Notes under the pieces: model-generated
Told to the model about the DNA's origin: nothing
The model's database searches: none
Seen by the model: only the letters and a program-made list of their open reading frames with translations
Part shown: piece by piece, positions 53,385 through 63,732 of the stretch
How positions within the stretch are numbered: the first letter of the stretch is position 1
Layout of the letters: each line of letters begins with the position of its first letter
Program-made: the position numbers and the translations under genes
From: Hyphomicrobiales bacterium
Lineage (GTDB): Bacteria > Pseudomonadota > Alphaproteobacteria > Rhizobiales > Rhizobiaceae
Direction: 5' to 3'
Assembly: GCA_900472925.1 (NCBI GenBank)
Contig: UCJU01000019.1
Span: 124,001 to 188,000 of the forward strand
Length of the DNA: 64,000 nt

Positions 53385-54056
53385 TTACGCTGCCTTGCCG
53401 GATGCGGCAATATTATCGAGCATCATCTGTGCGCGGCTCGTCACGTTGCGCGGTGCCTGCGCATCACCGATGATTTGCTGGAACCATTGCTTGGCCTTGA
53501 CGAAATCGCTTGCCTTGTAAGCGGAAAGGCCCAGCGCCTCACGCGCGGAGTTACGCATGGCCTGCCCGTCGGTGGACAGAGCTTCTGCCTGAGCGGAAAC
53601 CTGTTCATATGTGCCGGTATCAACCAGCAGCCAGGCGGCGCGCACTTTTGCAGTATCGCGGAAAACCTGCGGTGCAGATGTGTCGTTGCCAATGGCGGTA
53701 AAGGCAGCGATTGCAGCGGCGGCATCGCCCTTCTGCGCCAAAAGCGTGGCGGAGCGGAACTTGGCCAGAACCGGATAGGAACCGTGGCCGGCTGTCTCGA
53801 GATCGGCCAGCGCCTTCAGCGCCTCGTCGTTCTTGCCCTCGGCGGCAAGCTTCAAAGCGCCCGCGAACTGGTCACCAGATGCCGATGCGCGATTGCTGTT
53901 CCAATATTCATAGACGCCAGCACCCGCGGCAGCGATGACGACCAGCACCGCAGCAACGATGACGACAATACCGTAGCGTCCCCAGAAATTGCTCATTTGC
54001 TCGGAGCGAATCTGCTCGTTCACTTCGCGGATGAAGGTATCATTCTCGTTCGCCAT
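53385..54056 (-). CDS. TPR membrane protein, YfgM-like
   Basis: A 223-residue single-pass membrane protein. After a short cytoplasmic N-terminus ([18 protein letters not shown]) comes one membrane helix (residues about 25-47, [20 protein letters not shown]). A TPR-like alpha-helical domain faces the periplasm, with repeats such as [17 protein letters not shown] and [16 protein letters not shown]. YfgM-type proteins sit near BamB and der in many bacteria and act with the Sec translocon. Here it is directly followed by der, which fits. The start is the ATG with MANEND. Confidence 0.88.
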   Translation of the reverse strand: MANENDTFIREVNEQIRSEQMSNFWGRYGIVVIVAAVLVVIAAAGAGVYEYWNSNRASASGDQFAGALKLAAEGKNDEALKALADLETAGHGSYPVLAKFRSATLLAQKGDAAAAIAAFTAIGNDTSAPQVFRDTAKVRAAWLLVDTGTYEQVSAQAEALSTDGQAMRNSAREALGLSAYKASDFVKAKQWFQQIIGDAQAPRNVTSRAQMMLDNIAASGKAA

Positions 54057-54136
54057 CGAATTCTCCATTACCCGCACCGGAACCGTCATCGTTCACCCGG
54101 TCTGCGGACATGCCAAAGCCCTTTGCCGGGGCCAAC

Positions 54137-54168
54137 AAAAAGCCGACCACGGTCATTGGTCGGCCTTC
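54137..54168 (-). terminator. intrinsic terminator after the NnrU-like gene
   Basis: On the minus strand AGGCCGACC and GGTCGGCT flank a nine-base loop and are followed by TTTTT. It separates the NnrU-like gene from the TPR-der unit. Confidence 0.85.
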
Positions 54169-54175
54169 TAGCCTA

Positions 54176-54200
54176 TTTTCCCTTATATGTAAGGGGAAAA
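54176..54200. repeat. inverted repeat TTTTCCCTTA-TATG-TAAGGGGAAAA
   Basis: A near-perfect ten-base inverted repeat (one extra G) directly downstream of the NnrU-like stop, and just outside the terminator. It may form part of the same terminator structure or be a protein site. Confidence 0.4.
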
Positions 54201-54209
54201 CTCAATTTC

Positions 54210-54794
54210 TTACATTGCAAGCGGCTGAACACCGATCAACCACTCGTGCAGCTTCCAGATGAAAGCGGCCCACAATGCAATGCCCAGCACCACGGCGATG
54301 ATGTCATAGCGCGCCGACACGAAGGGACGCGTCACGACCTCCCCTGCCCTTGCACGGCGCTTCAAAGAAATGCGCATCACCACACCCCATGCAAGCACGC
54401 TCACAAACAGCAGCACGGAGGACGTCTCGCCATTGGCGAGAAGATGCGCCAGTGCCCAGATCTTCACAGCCAGAACAAGGGGATGCTTGGTCTTGGTGGC
54501 AATATGGCCAGCGGGCAAAAGGCTGGCCACAAGACAGATCATCGAAAACACCATGAGCGTCAAAGCGATGTGAGCGGTCCAGATCGGCGGCGAATACAGG
54601 ATGCCTGTTACCTGTCTCGCCTGGCCGAAGGCATAGGCGACAAAGGCAACCTCGATAATGGAAACGACAGAGTAGAGGCCCTTCCACGCTCCCTCGCCCA
54701 TGCGCGAAACCATGCGATCGCGAAACGCGGGCGCGAATATCTGAAGCGAATGCGTGCCCAGAAGCAGGATAAGAGAGAGAATAAGCAGTAGCAT
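54210..54794 (-). CDS. NnrU family membrane protein
   Basis: A 194-residue inner-membrane protein with five to six hydrophobic segments. NnrU text is visible: LGTHSLQIFAPAFRDRMVSRMGEGAWKGLYSVVSI (core HSLQIFAPAFRDRMV), SPPIWTAHIALTLMV and TKHPLVLAVKIWALAHLLANGETSS with conserved His residues. NnrU was first linked to nitrite and nitric oxide reduction, and relatives resemble isoprenoid-type methyltransferases. No denitrification genes are in the window. The start was set at the ATG with hydrophobic N-terminus; the longer frame has no support. Confidence 0.87.
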   Translation of the reverse strand: MLLLILSLILLLGTHSLQIFAPAFRDRMVSRMGEGAWKGLYSVVSIIEVAFVAYAFGQARQVTGILYSPPIWTAHIALTLMVFSMICLVASLLPAGHIATKTKHPLVLAVKIWALAHLLANGETSSVLLFVSVLAWGVVMRISLKRRARAGEVVTRPFVSARYDIIAVVLGIALWAAFIWKLHEWLIGVQPLAM

Positions 54795-55012
54795 GAATGG
54801 CCCCTTGAACGTGCCGCGCGAAGTGTGAAGCAGTGTGAGGATATGCTTAAAACAACCACGCCAAAGCGCCAGTGTGAATCTGCAATCGCTTTGAACGCGT
54901 TTGAGCGAGGGCATATCATGAATTGTGACCATCGGACCAAAACCGCCAGACAAATCAAAGCTTCGCCTTAATGCAGCGTCAAGACACAGCAGTTTTTGAA
55001 AATGTGGTCCGA

Positions 55013-55993
55013 ATGCGTTTCTTTGCTCTCATCAGCCTATCGCTCTGCCTCGCCGCACCTGTTTGCGCCCAAACGGCGGAGAAACCAAAACAATTGGTGG
55101 TGGTTTCCTTCGACGGTGCCGGCGACAACGCATTGTGGGAGCGCAGCCGTGCGACGGCAAAGGAAGTGGGCGCTCACTTCACCTATTTTCTCGCCTGCAC
55201 GCTGGTGATGGACCGCAAGACCAGCGCCAAGAGCTATCAGGGACCGGGTAAAAAAGCCGGACGATCCAATGTCGGCTTTGGCCAATCCGTCGAGGAGGTG
55301 GAGGCTCGCCTGCAAAATATCTGGGCTGCCAAACAGGAAGGCCACGAAATTGCCAACCACACCTGCGGCCACTTCGACGGCGGCGACTGGACCGAGGAGC
55401 AATGGGATGCGGAATTCACCAATTTTACCAGCACGATGGAAAACGCCTGGCAGATGATCGGAAAGAAGGGTGATGAGCCACAAGGTTGGCGTGACCTCGT
55501 GAAGGGCATCAACGGCTTTCGCGCACCCTATCTTTCGCAGAGCGATGCGCTGACCGCGGCGCAGAAAAAACATGGCTTTATCTACGATGCGACCAGCATC
55601 ACCAAGGGTCCGGCATGGCCGATACGCAAGGACGGCATCGAACATTTCGGCCTGCCGCTCATTCCAGAAGGTCCCGGCAATCGTCCCATCATCGCCATGG
55701 ACTATAATCTGTTCGTTCGCCATTCCATGGCCATCGAAAACAGAGAGAGATCAGCTGAATTCGAAGAACGCGCCTATCAAGCCTTCCGCGCCACCTTCGA
55801 CAAACAATATGAGGGCGCGCGTGTACCTCTCCAGCTCGGCTTTCACTTCGTCAAGATGAACGGCGGCGCTTACTGGAATGCCTTCGAGCGGTTGTTGCGT
55901 GACGTCTGCAAACGTGAGGACGTAGCCTGCGTCAGCTATGCGCAGGCAATGCCGATGATCGAGGCCCGGCGAGTCCAGAAATCAGAGGGATGA
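55013..55993 (+). CDS. polysaccharide deacetylase family protein
   Basis: A 326-residue exported protein with a signal peptide (MRFFALISLSLCLAAPVCAQ, cleaved near residue 20). It carries a NodB-type homology domain: VVSFDGAGDNALW in place of the usual FDDGP, the metal-site HEIANHTCGHFDGG (near residue 115) and GFRAPYLSQSD. The first motif has only one Asp, so catalytic activity may differ from NodB. A family role in peptidoglycan or exopolysaccharide deacetylation is possible. Start supported by the signal peptide; an earlier ATG lies 14 codons upstream. Confidence 0.85.
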   Translation: MRFFALISLSLCLAAPVCAQTAEKPKQLVVVSFDGAGDNALWERSRATAKEVGAHFTYFLACTLVMDRKTSAKSYQGPGKKAGRSNVGFGQSVEEVEARLQNIWAAKQEGHEIANHTCGHFDGGDWTEEQWDAEFTNFTSTMENAWQMIGKKGDEPQGWRDLVKGINGFRAPYLSQSDALTAAQKKHGFIYDATSITKGPAWPIRKDGIEHFGLPLIPEGPGNRPIIAMDYNLFVRHSMAIENRERSAEFEERAYQAFRATFDKQYEGARVPLQLGFHFVKMNGGAYWNAFERLLRDVCKREDVACVSYAQAMPMIEARRVQKSEG

Positions 55994-56018
55994 GACACCC
56001 TACCGGCTCGGATATGAA

Positions 56019-56045
56019 AAAGGGTGGCACAGGGCCACCCTTCTC
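56019..56045. terminator. bidirectional hairpin terminator
   Basis: AAGGGTGGC (56020-56028) and GCCACCCTT (56034-56042) form a nine-base-pair stem around ACAGG, with A residues on the left. It lies between the deacetylase gene and the convergent bacA and would serve both, more strongly for the minus strand. Confidence 0.6.
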
Positions 56046-56049
56046 TGTG

Positions 56050-57327
56050 TCAGGTCGGCTTGTCGGCAGCCAACTCGCCCTCTTCCGCTTCACGCTTCAG
56101 ATAACGCTGATCGATTTCTGGCAGCGGCTTGTCGTCAATGGCAGCTTCAAAGGCTTTCAGACGTTTGTAGATCGACAGCAACTCAACGATGGTCGTCCAA
56201 GAATTGATAAGGTACTGAAACGAACCCCGGACTTGGTCGAAAACGTTACCGATCTGAGTGAAGACGCCGAGCGTTACTTTACCAGCCGCGATGGACGGAA
56301 TGAGAACAATAAGGCTGTAGAGATTATCGGCTTGAAGATAAAAAATTCGCGCCACGTTAAAGTACATATAGTGAAAATACAGGCGGAAATAGTTCTTGCG
56401 AACTTTCGCAAACAGTTCTGCGACGGTCAGAGGCTGAGCCCGCTCCTCGTGATCTTCGCCGTAAACCAATTCTTTTCTGTAGGCAGCCTCGACTCGCTGG
56501 TTGCGGAACTCGAGACCCGGGAGTTTGATGCCTACCAGCGCTAGGAAGCCGGTTCCAAAAAGCGACCAGAGGATTGCCGCCCATACGAGAGCGTGGGGAA
56601 TTTCACCGATGATCGGCAGCTCCGTGATCGTTTCAGAGAATGTGAACAATACCGGAAGAAAGGCGATCAGAGTCATAATGGCTTTGACCAGTCCGACGCC
56701 CAATCCTTCAACAGTGCTGGAGAACCGCATCGTGTCTTCCTGAACACGCTGGGAGGCACCCTCGATATGGCGCAAGCGATCCCAGTTAGCCATATAGAAT
56801 TCGTTCATCGCAGTACGCCAGCGGAAGATATAATGGCTGACAAAAAACAGATTCAAAACGCCTACGGTGATTGCAAAGAACAGAATGCCGGTAACACCGA
56901 CAAGTCCCATGTAGAGTTGTTCAGCCGTAACGGGCGCCGTTTTTGCCAGTGCCTGCTGGATCAAGTCGTAATAGGGACCATACCATGCATTCATTGCCAC
57001 GCTGACCTGAACTGAAAAATAGGTCGCAAAGACTATAAGTGCAGAGCCTAGAACAGACCAGTTCTGCCATCTGTGCGGGCTATAAACAAACCAGAATGCC
57101 GCGAACAATCCGACGGCGGCAGCGTAATATATATAAAACCACAAAAAGGGCGGCGACCAGAAAACAGAGACGCCGATGGCAGGTTGCTGGCCTTCAGGCA
57201 ACGCTGACAACCCCATGGAGTTGCCCCAGTTTCTTGCACCAGCATACCAGAGGCCTATCATAAGAAGTGACCAGATAAACGCCGACGTAAAAAACAGTTT
57301 TGGTTTTGGGAAGAAGGAATGAAACAC
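56050..57327 (-). CDS. bacA: SbmA/BacA family peptide transporter
   Basis: A 425-residue inner-membrane protein of the SbmA/BacA type, a proton-driven importer of antimicrobial and nodule-specific peptides. Seven to eight membrane helices are seen. Family text is [18 protein letters not shown] (N-terminus), [36 protein letters not shown] (core [15 protein letters not shown] with R replaced by L at the second position), and [20 protein letters not shown]. In Sinorhizobium BacA is required for symbiosis and in Brucella for persistence. No ATPase domain is present, as in the family. Confidence 0.96.
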   Translation of the reverse strand: MFHSFFPKPKLFFTSAFIWSLLMIGLWYAGARNWGNSMGLSALPEGQQPAIGVSVFWSPPFLWFYIYYAAAVGLFAAFWFVYSPHRWQNWSVLGSALIVFATYFSVQVSVAMNAWYGPYYDLIQQALAKTAPVTAEQLYMGLVGVTGILFFAITVGVLNLFFVSHYIFRWRTAMNEFYMANWDRLRHIEGASQRVQEDTMRFSSTVEGLGVGLVKAIMTLIAFLPVLFTFSETITELPIIGEIPHALVWAAILWSLFGTGFLALVGIKLPGLEFRNQRVEAAYRKELVYGEDHEERAQPLTVAELFAKVRKNYFRLYFHYMYFNVARIFYLQADNLYSLIVLIPSIAAGKVTLGVFTQIGNVFDQVRGSFQYLINSWTTIVELLSIYKRLKAFEAAIDDKPLPEIDQRYLKREAEEGELAADKPT

Positions 57328-57472
57328 GTTACAAACTCTCGCGAGTTGGGAGGTCAGCCATTATTGGCGAAGCAGTTTGGGGGAAACTAGGCCAGAAATT
57401 TGTGCACAGCAATGAGACAAACGCTAACTTACCAAGATGTAAGACAGTGGGCTGCTTTAACCATCCGATATT

Positions 57473-58660
57473 TTACGACTGCGACCGCCTCAACACCGGC
57501 ATCATCAGCAAAATACTGCACACGAGAACGAGGACCGCCAGAATGGTCGGGGCTGTGAAGCTTCCGGTTATCTGCGCCACCCAGCCCGCCACCAGCGGCC
57601 CGATGGCTTGTCCCGTGCCGAAAGCAGCGGTCATGAAGGCAAAGGCACGGCGTGGGCTTTCCGCAGAGAGTTCACGTCCCAGCCGAAGACCATAGGCGGT
57701 GATGACCATGAAGGTCAGACCGAGAAACAGGCCACCCACGAGAACACCGAAAACCGGGGGCAGCGTGACCGATGCCAATATGCCCACGGCCTCGACCGCA
57801 AGAGCAGTTACGAAGGCTCGCTTCAGACCGACCGCATGCAAGACGGGTTTCCATACGAAGAGCGATACCGCGGCGGCGCAACCGGTGACGAACCATGCCA
57901 GAAACTCCACCATCGCTCCGGCAGCCGCCATGCGCGCAATCGTCACGATGAATGTAGCCGTGATGACATAGCCGAAACCGAACAGGCCGTAAGCCAGTGT
58001 GACCAGCGCCAAGGGCGTGTGCCAGCGGATCGGTGGCTCTGCCCTTGTCTGCGCCACGCGTGGCGGACCATCGGGCAAAATTCGCCAGACGAATGTCAGG
58101 GAAAGCAGAGTAAAGACGCCGCCTGCAATCCATTCCTCGCGCCACGAGGCGACACCGGCATCGAACACCACGCCAATCAGAAACACCAGCAAAGAGGAAA
58201 TCGCGATACCAGCGCCAACGCCGCCGAAGTGGAGCGACTGCACGTGGTCCCTGCCGGCTTTGGCGGCGTGACCAATAACGATCTGGGATGTGAAGACCAT
58301 CGTCAGTGCGCTGGCAACACCTGAAAGGAAGCGGATGATCGTAAACGCCTCAACAGAACTGAATGCTGCCATGGCGAAAAGAAGAAGGGCCGTCGAGAAA
58401 AGCCCTGACAGGGCGATAAGGCTCTCACGGCCTGCGCCCCAGGAATAGGCCGCAAGAATGGCGCCCACCAGATAACCGGCAAAATTTCCCGCAGCGATAA
58501 TCCCCGCCTGCCCCGCCGAAAGCGGAACATCCGCCATCATCCCGGGCAGGATAGGCGTAAAGGAAAAACGGCCAAAGCCCATGGCCGATGCCATGGCGAG
58601 TGCGCCGCCCAAGCCAAGCGCGAGCGCCCGACCTGCGGATATGTGGTCACTGGATGTCAT
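57473..58660 (-). CDS. YbfB/YjiJ family MFS transporter
   Basis: A 395-residue membrane protein with about twelve hydrophobic segments. The family text MASAMGFGRFSFTPILPGMMAD (N-terminus) and the repeat GLFLGLTFMVITAYGLRLGRELSAESPRRAFAFMTAAFGTGQAIGPLVAG (core GRELSAESPRRAFAFMTA) identify the YbfB group. The substrate is unknown. It has a divergent-type spacing to the map gene upstream of about 75 bases. Confidence 0.88.
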   Translation of the reverse strand: MTSSDHISAGRALALGLGGALAMASAMGFGRFSFTPILPGMMADVPLSAGQAGIIAAGNFAGYLVGAILAAYSWGAGRESLIALSGLFSTALLLFAMAAFSSVEAFTIIRFLSGVASALTMVFTSQIVIGHAAKAGRDHVQSLHFGGVGAGIAISSLLVFLIGVVFDAGVASWREEWIAGGVFTLLSLTFVWRILPDGPPRVAQTRAEPPIRWHTPLALVTLAYGLFGFGYVITATFIVTIARMAAAGAMVEFLAWFVTGCAAAVSLFVWKPVLHAVGLKRAFVTALAVEAVGILASVTLPPVFGVLVGGLFLGLTFMVITAYGLRLGRELSAESPRRAFAFMTAAFGTGQAIGPLVAGWVAQITGSFTAPTILAVLVLVCSILLMMPVLRRSQS

Positions 58661-58735
58661 GATGCGCTTATTCCAGCGTCCCGTACGCGCGACAACTGAT
58701 TTATTTTGATCGAAGCAATGACCGCACGTTATGTA

Positions 58736-59488
58736 TCAGTCGACAAGCGTCAAAATTAGCGGGCCGTTTTTGGTGGAAACGACGGTGTGCTCGAACTGCA
58801 CCGTGGGCGCGCTGGGGTCGCTGTAGAGCGTCCATGGATCGTCATCGCCATCTTCTGCCCAATAGGCTCCGGTGGAAAGGAAGGGCTCGACCGTAAATAC
58901 CATGCCCTCGGTCATGATGCGGGTTTCATCCTTGTCCGGCCACGTGGCAAGTTCGGTCGGCTCTTCATGCAAAGAGCGGCCAATCCCGTGGCTGGCGAGG
59001 TTGGTGATCAGCGTGTAGCGGTTTTTCTTGGCAAATGCGCCGATGGCATTGCCGATATCGGCCAGCGGACGACCGGCCTTGATCTGCTGCAGGCCGGTCC
59101 ACATGGCGCGTTTGCCATCGCGGCACAGTCGTTCGATCTCTTTCTTGACCGGCGGAACGGCAAAGGACGAACCGGTGTCACCGAAAAAGCCATCCTTGAC
59201 CGCGGATACATCGATATTGACGAGATCGCCCGCCTTGATGATGCGGGAACCTGGAATTCCGTGAGCAACTTCCTCATTGACACTGATGCAGGTCGCACCC
59301 GGAAACTGGTAGCAGAACTCCGGCGCAGATTGTGCTCCATTGTCCTCCAACACCTTGCGACCGATCTGATCCATCTCCAGCGTCGTCATGCCCGGCTCCA
59401 TCGCGTCGGCCATGGTCTGCATCGCCAATGCGCAGATGCGACCAATGTCTTTCAGCTTCGCCAGTTCTTCTTCGGTGGAGATAACCAT
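58736..59488 (-). CDS. map: type I methionine aminopeptidase
   Basis: A 250-residue enzyme that removes the initiator methionine from new proteins. Metal ligands are in place: Asp in NIDVSAVKDGFFGDTG, His in ASHGIGRSLHEEP, and Glu in FTVEPFLS and VQFEHTVVS. The substrate-side Cys and His of type Ib-like forms (FCYQFPGATCISVNEEVAHGIPG, core CISVNEEVAHGIP) are present. It lies downstream of an LLM oxidoreductase gene, 17 bases away, so may be co-transcribed. Rhizobia often carry more than one map gene. Confidence 0.93.
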   Translation of the reverse strand: MVISTEEELAKLKDIGRICALAMQTMADAMEPGMTTLEMDQIGRKVLEDNGAQSAPEFCYQFPGATCISVNEEVAHGIPGSRIIKAGDLVNIDVSAVKDGFFGDTGSSFAVPPVKKEIERLCRDGKRAMWTGLQQIKAGRPLADIGNAIGAFAKKNRYTLITNLASHGIGRSLHEEPTELATWPDKDETRIMTEGMVFTVEPFLSTGAYWAEDGDDDPWTLYSDPSAPTVQFEHTVVSTKNGPLILTLVD

Positions 59489-59505
59489 TGTCGTTCCGTC
59501 GTTTT

Positions 59506-60567
59506 TCAGGCCGTGGCTTTCGCGCTATCGGCGCTGCCAGTCAATTCTTTTCTGACGATTGGAGCGACTTTGGTCCCGTAAAGCTCGATGCCGCGCATGA
59601 TCTGATCATGCGGCATCAGGCCGATGGCCATCTGCAACAGGAAGCGATCGTTCTTGAAAACGCCATGCGCCTTGATGATTTTTTCCGCTACTAGCTCTGG
59701 CTCACCAAGAAACAGATTGCCCTCCGGTCCGCGTGCGACATCATATTGACCACGATTTGTCGGCCCCCAGCCACGCTCACGGCCGATGCGGTTCATGACC
59801 TCCGCCTGTGGACCATAGAACTGGTCGGCGGCCCTGTCCGTCGTATCGGCAATGAAGCCATGCACATTGATGCTGGTTTTTTGCTTCGTCGCATCTTGCC
59901 CGGCGCGCCGGGCGGCCTCCCGGTAGAGGTCAAACAGCGGCGCGTAGCGTTTGTACTCGCCACCGATGATCGCGAGGGCAACCGGCAAACCCATTGCCCC
60001 CGCCCGCGCAACAGATTGTGGCGTGCCGCCAACGGCAATCCAGATAGGCAGATGCTCCTGCAAGGGCCGCGGATAAACGCCGCGTCCGTTAATGGGCGGG
60101 TGCTTGGTACCCGACCAGGTCACGATTTCCTTTTCCCGAAGCGCCAGCAGCAAATCCAGTTTTTCACTGAAAAGCTCGTCATAGTCTTCCAGCGCATAGC
60201 CGAACAAAGGATAGGACTCGATGAACGAGCCCCGACCGGCCATGATTTCGGCACGCCCGTTGGACAACAGGTCAACCGTGGCGAACTGTTGGAACACGCG
60301 AATAGGATCATCGGAACTGAGAACGGAAACCGCGCTCGTCAGCCGGATATTTTGGGTTTTAACGGCAGCGGCAGCCAGCACTGTGGAAGGTGAGGAAATG
60401 GCATAATCCGGGCGATGGTGTTCACCAAGACCGAAGACATCCAGGCCCACTTGATCGGCAAGCTCTATTTCTTCCAGCAGGTCTTTCAGTCGCCGCGCGC
60501 CTTCAGGCCCCTTGCCGTTTGGTGCGTTCGGATCGACATCCGCGAATGTATAAAGACCCAGTTCCAT
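59506..60567 (-). CDS. LLM class flavin-dependent oxidoreductase
   Basis: A 353-residue luciferase-like monooxygenase. Key text is [33 protein letters not shown] (core [15 protein letters not shown], near residue 50), [39 protein letters not shown] (core [16 protein letters not shown]) and [16 protein letters not shown]. It uses reduced flavin to oxidise an unknown substrate. The start at 60567 (MELGLYTF) suits the family better than the longer frame. It heads a two-gene unit with map. Confidence 0.88.
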   Translation of the reverse strand: MELGLYTFADVDPNAPNGKGPEGARRLKDLLEEIELADQVGLDVFGLGEHHRPDYAISSPSTVLAAAAVKTQNIRLTSAVSVLSSDDPIRVFQQFATVDLLSNGRAEIMAGRGSFIESYPLFGYALEDYDELFSEKLDLLLALREKEIVTWSGTKHPPINGRGVYPRPLQEHLPIWIAVGGTPQSVARAGAMGLPVALAIIGGEYKRYAPLFDLYREAARRAGQDATKQKTSINVHGFIADTTDRAADQFYGPQAEVMNRIGRERGWGPTNRGQYDVARGPEGNLFLGEPELVAEKIIKAHGVFKNDRFLLQMAIGLMPHDQIMRGIELYGTKVAPIVRKELTGSADSAKATA

Positions 60568-60743
60568 GCCTAATTCCTCAATGATGTTTTCCGAGAGATA
60601 GGCATACAGCAGGCGTAAGACAAACCCAAAATCTGGAACCAAACCTTCGATAAAATCGATGGACCACGAGCACAGAAAAGAATCGGAAAACAGATGCTTG
60701 GCGAAATTGCCGGATTCGTTTCCTTACGCAGTTCCAGCAAGCC

Positions 60744-61211
60744 TTAAAGCCGCTGCAACAGCGACTCCATCTGATCGGCCGCTGCATTCCACCCTTCGTC
60801 GAAACCCATTTCCTTGTGGGTCTGCTTGTCTTCGTCTGTCCAGTGCAGTGCCCGCGCCACATATTTCGTGGCACCGTTTCCAGCGTCCTCAAACGTCACA
60901 TAACCCGTCATGAAGGGCCGACCTCCCGGGATCCAGCCTTCCCGAAACGCATCGGTGAAGACCAGAAGACGATTGGGTACGACATCGAGAAACACACCGA
61001 AGTTTTCGTGGGTTTCGCCCGTTGGCGCATGCATGGTGGTGTTGAAGGCACCGCCCGGTCGCAGGTCTATGACGGCCTGAGACGTTTTGTATGGCAACGG
61101 CGCCCACCACTGGATCAGAAGTTCCGGGTCGGCCCAGACCTGAAACACCTTTTCCGGTGGCGCATTGATGATACGGCTCAGCGACAATTCATGCTCTGCA
61201 ATATCCTGCAT
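60744..61211 (-). CDS. SRPBCC/AHSA1-like domain protein
   Basis: A 155-residue START-like domain of the AHSA1 type. The N-terminal LSLSRIINAPPEKVFQVWADPELLIQWWAPLPY and the conserved Trp-Trp pair are typical, as is the C-terminal FDEGWNAAADQMESLLQRL helix. Such domains bind small hydrophobic ligands or assist stress responses. Its specific ligand is not predictable. It is upstream of the LLM gene on the same strand with a 176-base gap. Confidence 0.88.
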   Translation of the reverse strand: MQDIAEHELSLSRIINAPPEKVFQVWADPELLIQWWAPLPYKTSQAVIDLRPGGAFNTTMHAPTGETHENFGVFLDVVPNRLLVFTDAFREGWIPGGRPFMTGYVTFEDAGNGATKYVARALHWTDEDKQTHKEMGFDEGWNAAADQMESLLQRL

Positions 61212-61274
61212 CTGCTGTCCCTCTTCCCTGAACTTGCCGATACGATATCGTATTTCAGACTTGAGTATAGCTGC

Positions 61275-62774
61275 TTATTTCGGGCTGTTGCTCAACGTGC
61301 GGGCAACGGCATGTCTCCAGCCTTTGATCTTGCGCTCGCGCATGTCGCCGTCCATTTTCGGCTCGAAGCGACTGTCGCGTGACCATGCGTCCGAAAACGC
61401 TTTCATATCCGGCCATACGCCCGCCTTGCTGCCCGCAAGCCAGGCGGCACCCAGCGCCGTCGTCTCCAGAATGACGGGTCGATCCACCGGTGCATCGATA
61501 AGGTCGGACAGACGCTGCATCGTCCAGTCGGACGCGACCATGCCGCCATCCACACGCAGGACAGTGTCGCCGTTGGCGTTTTTCCAGTCCTTGTGCATGG
61601 CATCCAGCAGGTCGGCGGTTTGATAGCAAACTGCTTCCAGGGCAGCGCGCGCAAACTCCGCCGGACCCGTACCACGTGTCAGCCCGAACATGGCACCGCG
61701 GGCCTCCGCATCCCACCAGGGTGCGCCGAGACCAACAAAAGCCGGGACCAGATAGACCTCCTGCGACGCATCGGCCTTGTCAGCCAAAGCGCCTGCTTCC
61801 GACGCAGAGCCGATCACCTTCAGACCATCACGCAACCACTGCACGGCGGCTCCCGCCACAAAGATCGATCCCTCCAGCGCATATATCGTCTTGCCATCCA
61901 GCCGATAGGCAATCGTCGTCAGCAGCCGGTTCTTGGAACGAACCATGTCTTTACCCGTGTTGAGAAGCGCAAAGCAGCCGGTGCCATAGGTGGATTTCAG
62001 CATGCCGGGCTCAAAACACGCCTGTCCGATGACAGCCGCATGCTGATCACCGGCAACGCCGAGAATAGGGATTGGCGCGCCAAACAGCTCTTCGTCGGCA
62101 ACGCCGAATTCGGCAGCGCAATCCAGCACCTCCGGCAGAACCGACGAGGGCACGTCGAGAATGTCGAGAAGCTGTTTGTCCCAAACATTCTTTTCGATGT
62201 TGAACATCAGCGTACGCGACGCATTGGTGGCATCTGTTACAAACGACTTGCCGCCCGTCAGCCGCCAGATGAGGAAGGTATCGACCGTGCCGAAGCAGAG
62301 CTCACCCTTCTCTGCCCGTTTGCGCGCCCCTTTGACCTTGGACAGTAGCCACGACAGCTTGGTGCCGGAAAAATACGGATCAAGCAGCAGGCCGGTTTTT
62401 TTGACGAAGGTCTTTTCGTGACCTTCCTTTTTCAGCTTTTCGCAAAGCTTGGCAGTCCGCCGGTCCTGCCAGACGATAGCATTGTGCAGCGGCTTGCCGG
62501 TGTCACGCTCCCAAAGAAGCGTGGTTTCGCGCTGGTTGGTAATCCCGATGGCGGCGATATCAGTGGCTTTCAGCTTGGCTTTTTCCAGCGCCTGCTTGAT
62601 CGACCAGACGACGCTTTCCCAGATTTCTTCCGGATCATGCTCCACCCAGCCGGAATCGGGAAATATCTGACGGAACTCCTTTTGCCCCGTTCCTGCCACC
62701 TGCATCGAACCATCAAAAACAATGGCGCGTGTCGATGTCGTGCCTTGGTCAATGGCGAGAATATAGCCACCCAT
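61275..62774 (-). CDS. glpK: glycerol kinase
   Basis: A 499-residue kinase that phosphorylates glycerol to glycerol 3-phosphate. The FGGY features are present: [19 protein letters not shown] (N-terminus), [29 protein letters not shown] (core [11 protein letters not shown]), and the ATP-site text [29 protein letters not shown] (core [14 protein letters not shown]) and [16 protein letters not shown]. The start used is at the ATG preceding GGYILAID. No glpD or glpF is adjacent. It is divergent from bdhA. Confidence 0.96.
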   Translation of the reverse strand: MGGYILAIDQGTTSTRAIVFDGSMQVAGTGQKEFRQIFPDSGWVEHDPEEIWESVVWSIKQALEKAKLKATDIAAIGITNQRETTLLWERDTGKPLHNAIVWQDRRTAKLCEKLKKEGHEKTFVKKTGLLLDPYFSGTKLSWLLSKVKGARKRAEKGELCFGTVDTFLIWRLTGGKSFVTDATNASRTLMFNIEKNVWDKQLLDILDVPSSVLPEVLDCAAEFGVADEELFGAPIPILGVAGDQHAAVIGQACFEPGMLKSTYGTGCFALLNTGKDMVRSKNRLLTTIAYRLDGKTIYALEGSIFVAGAAVQWLRDGLKVIGSASEAGALADKADASQEVYLVPAFVGLGAPWWDAEARGAMFGLTRGTGPAEFARAALEAVCYQTADLLDAMHKDWKNANGDTVLRVDGGMVASDWTMQRLSDLIDAPVDRPVILETTALGAAWLAGSKAGVWPDMKAFSDAWSRDSRFEPKMDGDMRERKIKGWRHAVARTLSNSPK

Positions 62775-62932
62775 ACATGCCTCCCGGATATAAGTTCGGC
62801 GCAAGACAATATGCGCCGACGGTAAAGTCAAGCCACAGCGCGTTATCCGCGCGTGAAATCCGATTGCCAGCCCCCACGATTTAAGCATAACCTGCCGTAA
62901 ATCGTTGCAACGGCGGATAAAAAGGGGAACGC

Positions 62933-63709
62933 ATGCATCGGACAGTCATCGTAACAGGCTCGACCAGCGGTATTGGTCTGGCCATAGCGCAAGCATTCGC
63001 CAATGATGGTTGCAACGTGATGCTCAACGGCTTCGGCGATGAGCACGACATCGAAGATACGCGGCTTTTGATGGAAGCGGAAAGCGGCACCCGCGTGCTC
63101 TATCACCCCGCAGACATGACCAAGCCTGATGAAATTTCCGACCTGATCAAAACCACGCATGAGAAAATGGGTGCGGTGGATGTGCTGGTCAACAATGCGG
63201 GTGTGCAGCATGTTGCACCTGTGGAAGAGTTTCCGCCGGAAAAGTGGGATCAGATAATAGCCATCAACCTGACGAGTGCCTTCCACACCATGCGGGCTGC
63301 CATTCCGCTCATGAAAGCCGCAGGCAAAGGCCGTATCATCAATATCGCTTCGGCCCACGGTCTGGTCGCCTCGCCATATAAATCTGCCTATGTCGCGGCA
63401 AAGCATGGTATGATCGGGCTAACGAAATCAGCAGCGCTGGAGCTTGCCGAAACCGGGATTACCGTCAACGCCATCTGCCCCGGCTATGTGCTGACCTCGC
63501 TGGTGGAAAAACAGATACCCGATAACGCCAAGGCACGCGGCATCAGCGAGGACGAGGTCAAGAACGATGTTCTCCTGCGTCTGCAAGCGACGAAGGACTT
63601 CGTGACGGTCGAAGACATCGCGGCGACCGCCATCTTCCTGGCCAGCGACGCGGCCAAGCAGATCACCGGCACGCATATCTCCATCGATGGCGGCTGGACC
63701 GCCCAATAA
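62933..63709 (+). CDS. bdhA: 3-hydroxybutyrate dehydrogenase
   Basis: A 258-residue classical short-chain dehydrogenase that interconverts 3-hydroxybutyrate and acetoacetate with NAD+, part of poly-3-hydroxybutyrate breakdown. The cofactor site is [28 protein letters not shown] follows, and the catalytic Ser-Tyr-Lys is in [23 protein letters not shown] (core [13 protein letters not shown]). The C-terminal [21 protein letters not shown] is typical for bdhA. In Sinorhizobium it forms an operon with xdhA and xdhB, as here. Confidence 0.95.
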   Translation: MHRTVIVTGSTSGIGLAIAQAFANDGCNVMLNGFGDEHDIEDTRLLMEAESGTRVLYHPADMTKPDEISDLIKTTHEKMGAVDVLVNNAGVQHVAPVEEFPPEKWDQIIAINLTSAFHTMRAAIPLMKAAGKGRIINIASAHGLVASPYKSAYVAAKHGMIGLTKSAALELAETGITVNAICPGYVLTSLVEKQIPDNAKARGISEDEVKNDVLLRLQATKDFVTVEDIAATAIFLASDAAKQITGTHISIDGGWTAQ

Positions 63710-63732
63710 CGACAAGCATACGAAGGCATGGC

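Noticed and set aside
53475-54791. Long plus-strand frame across the TPR and NnrU-like genes
   Set aside because: It runs antisense through two well-supported minus-strand genes and their terminator. No recognisable protein.
57334-57347. Inverted repeat AACTC-TCGC-GAGTT just before bacA
   Set aside because: The arms are only five bases long, and the spacing and sequence match no known operator, so it was not listed as a regulatory site.
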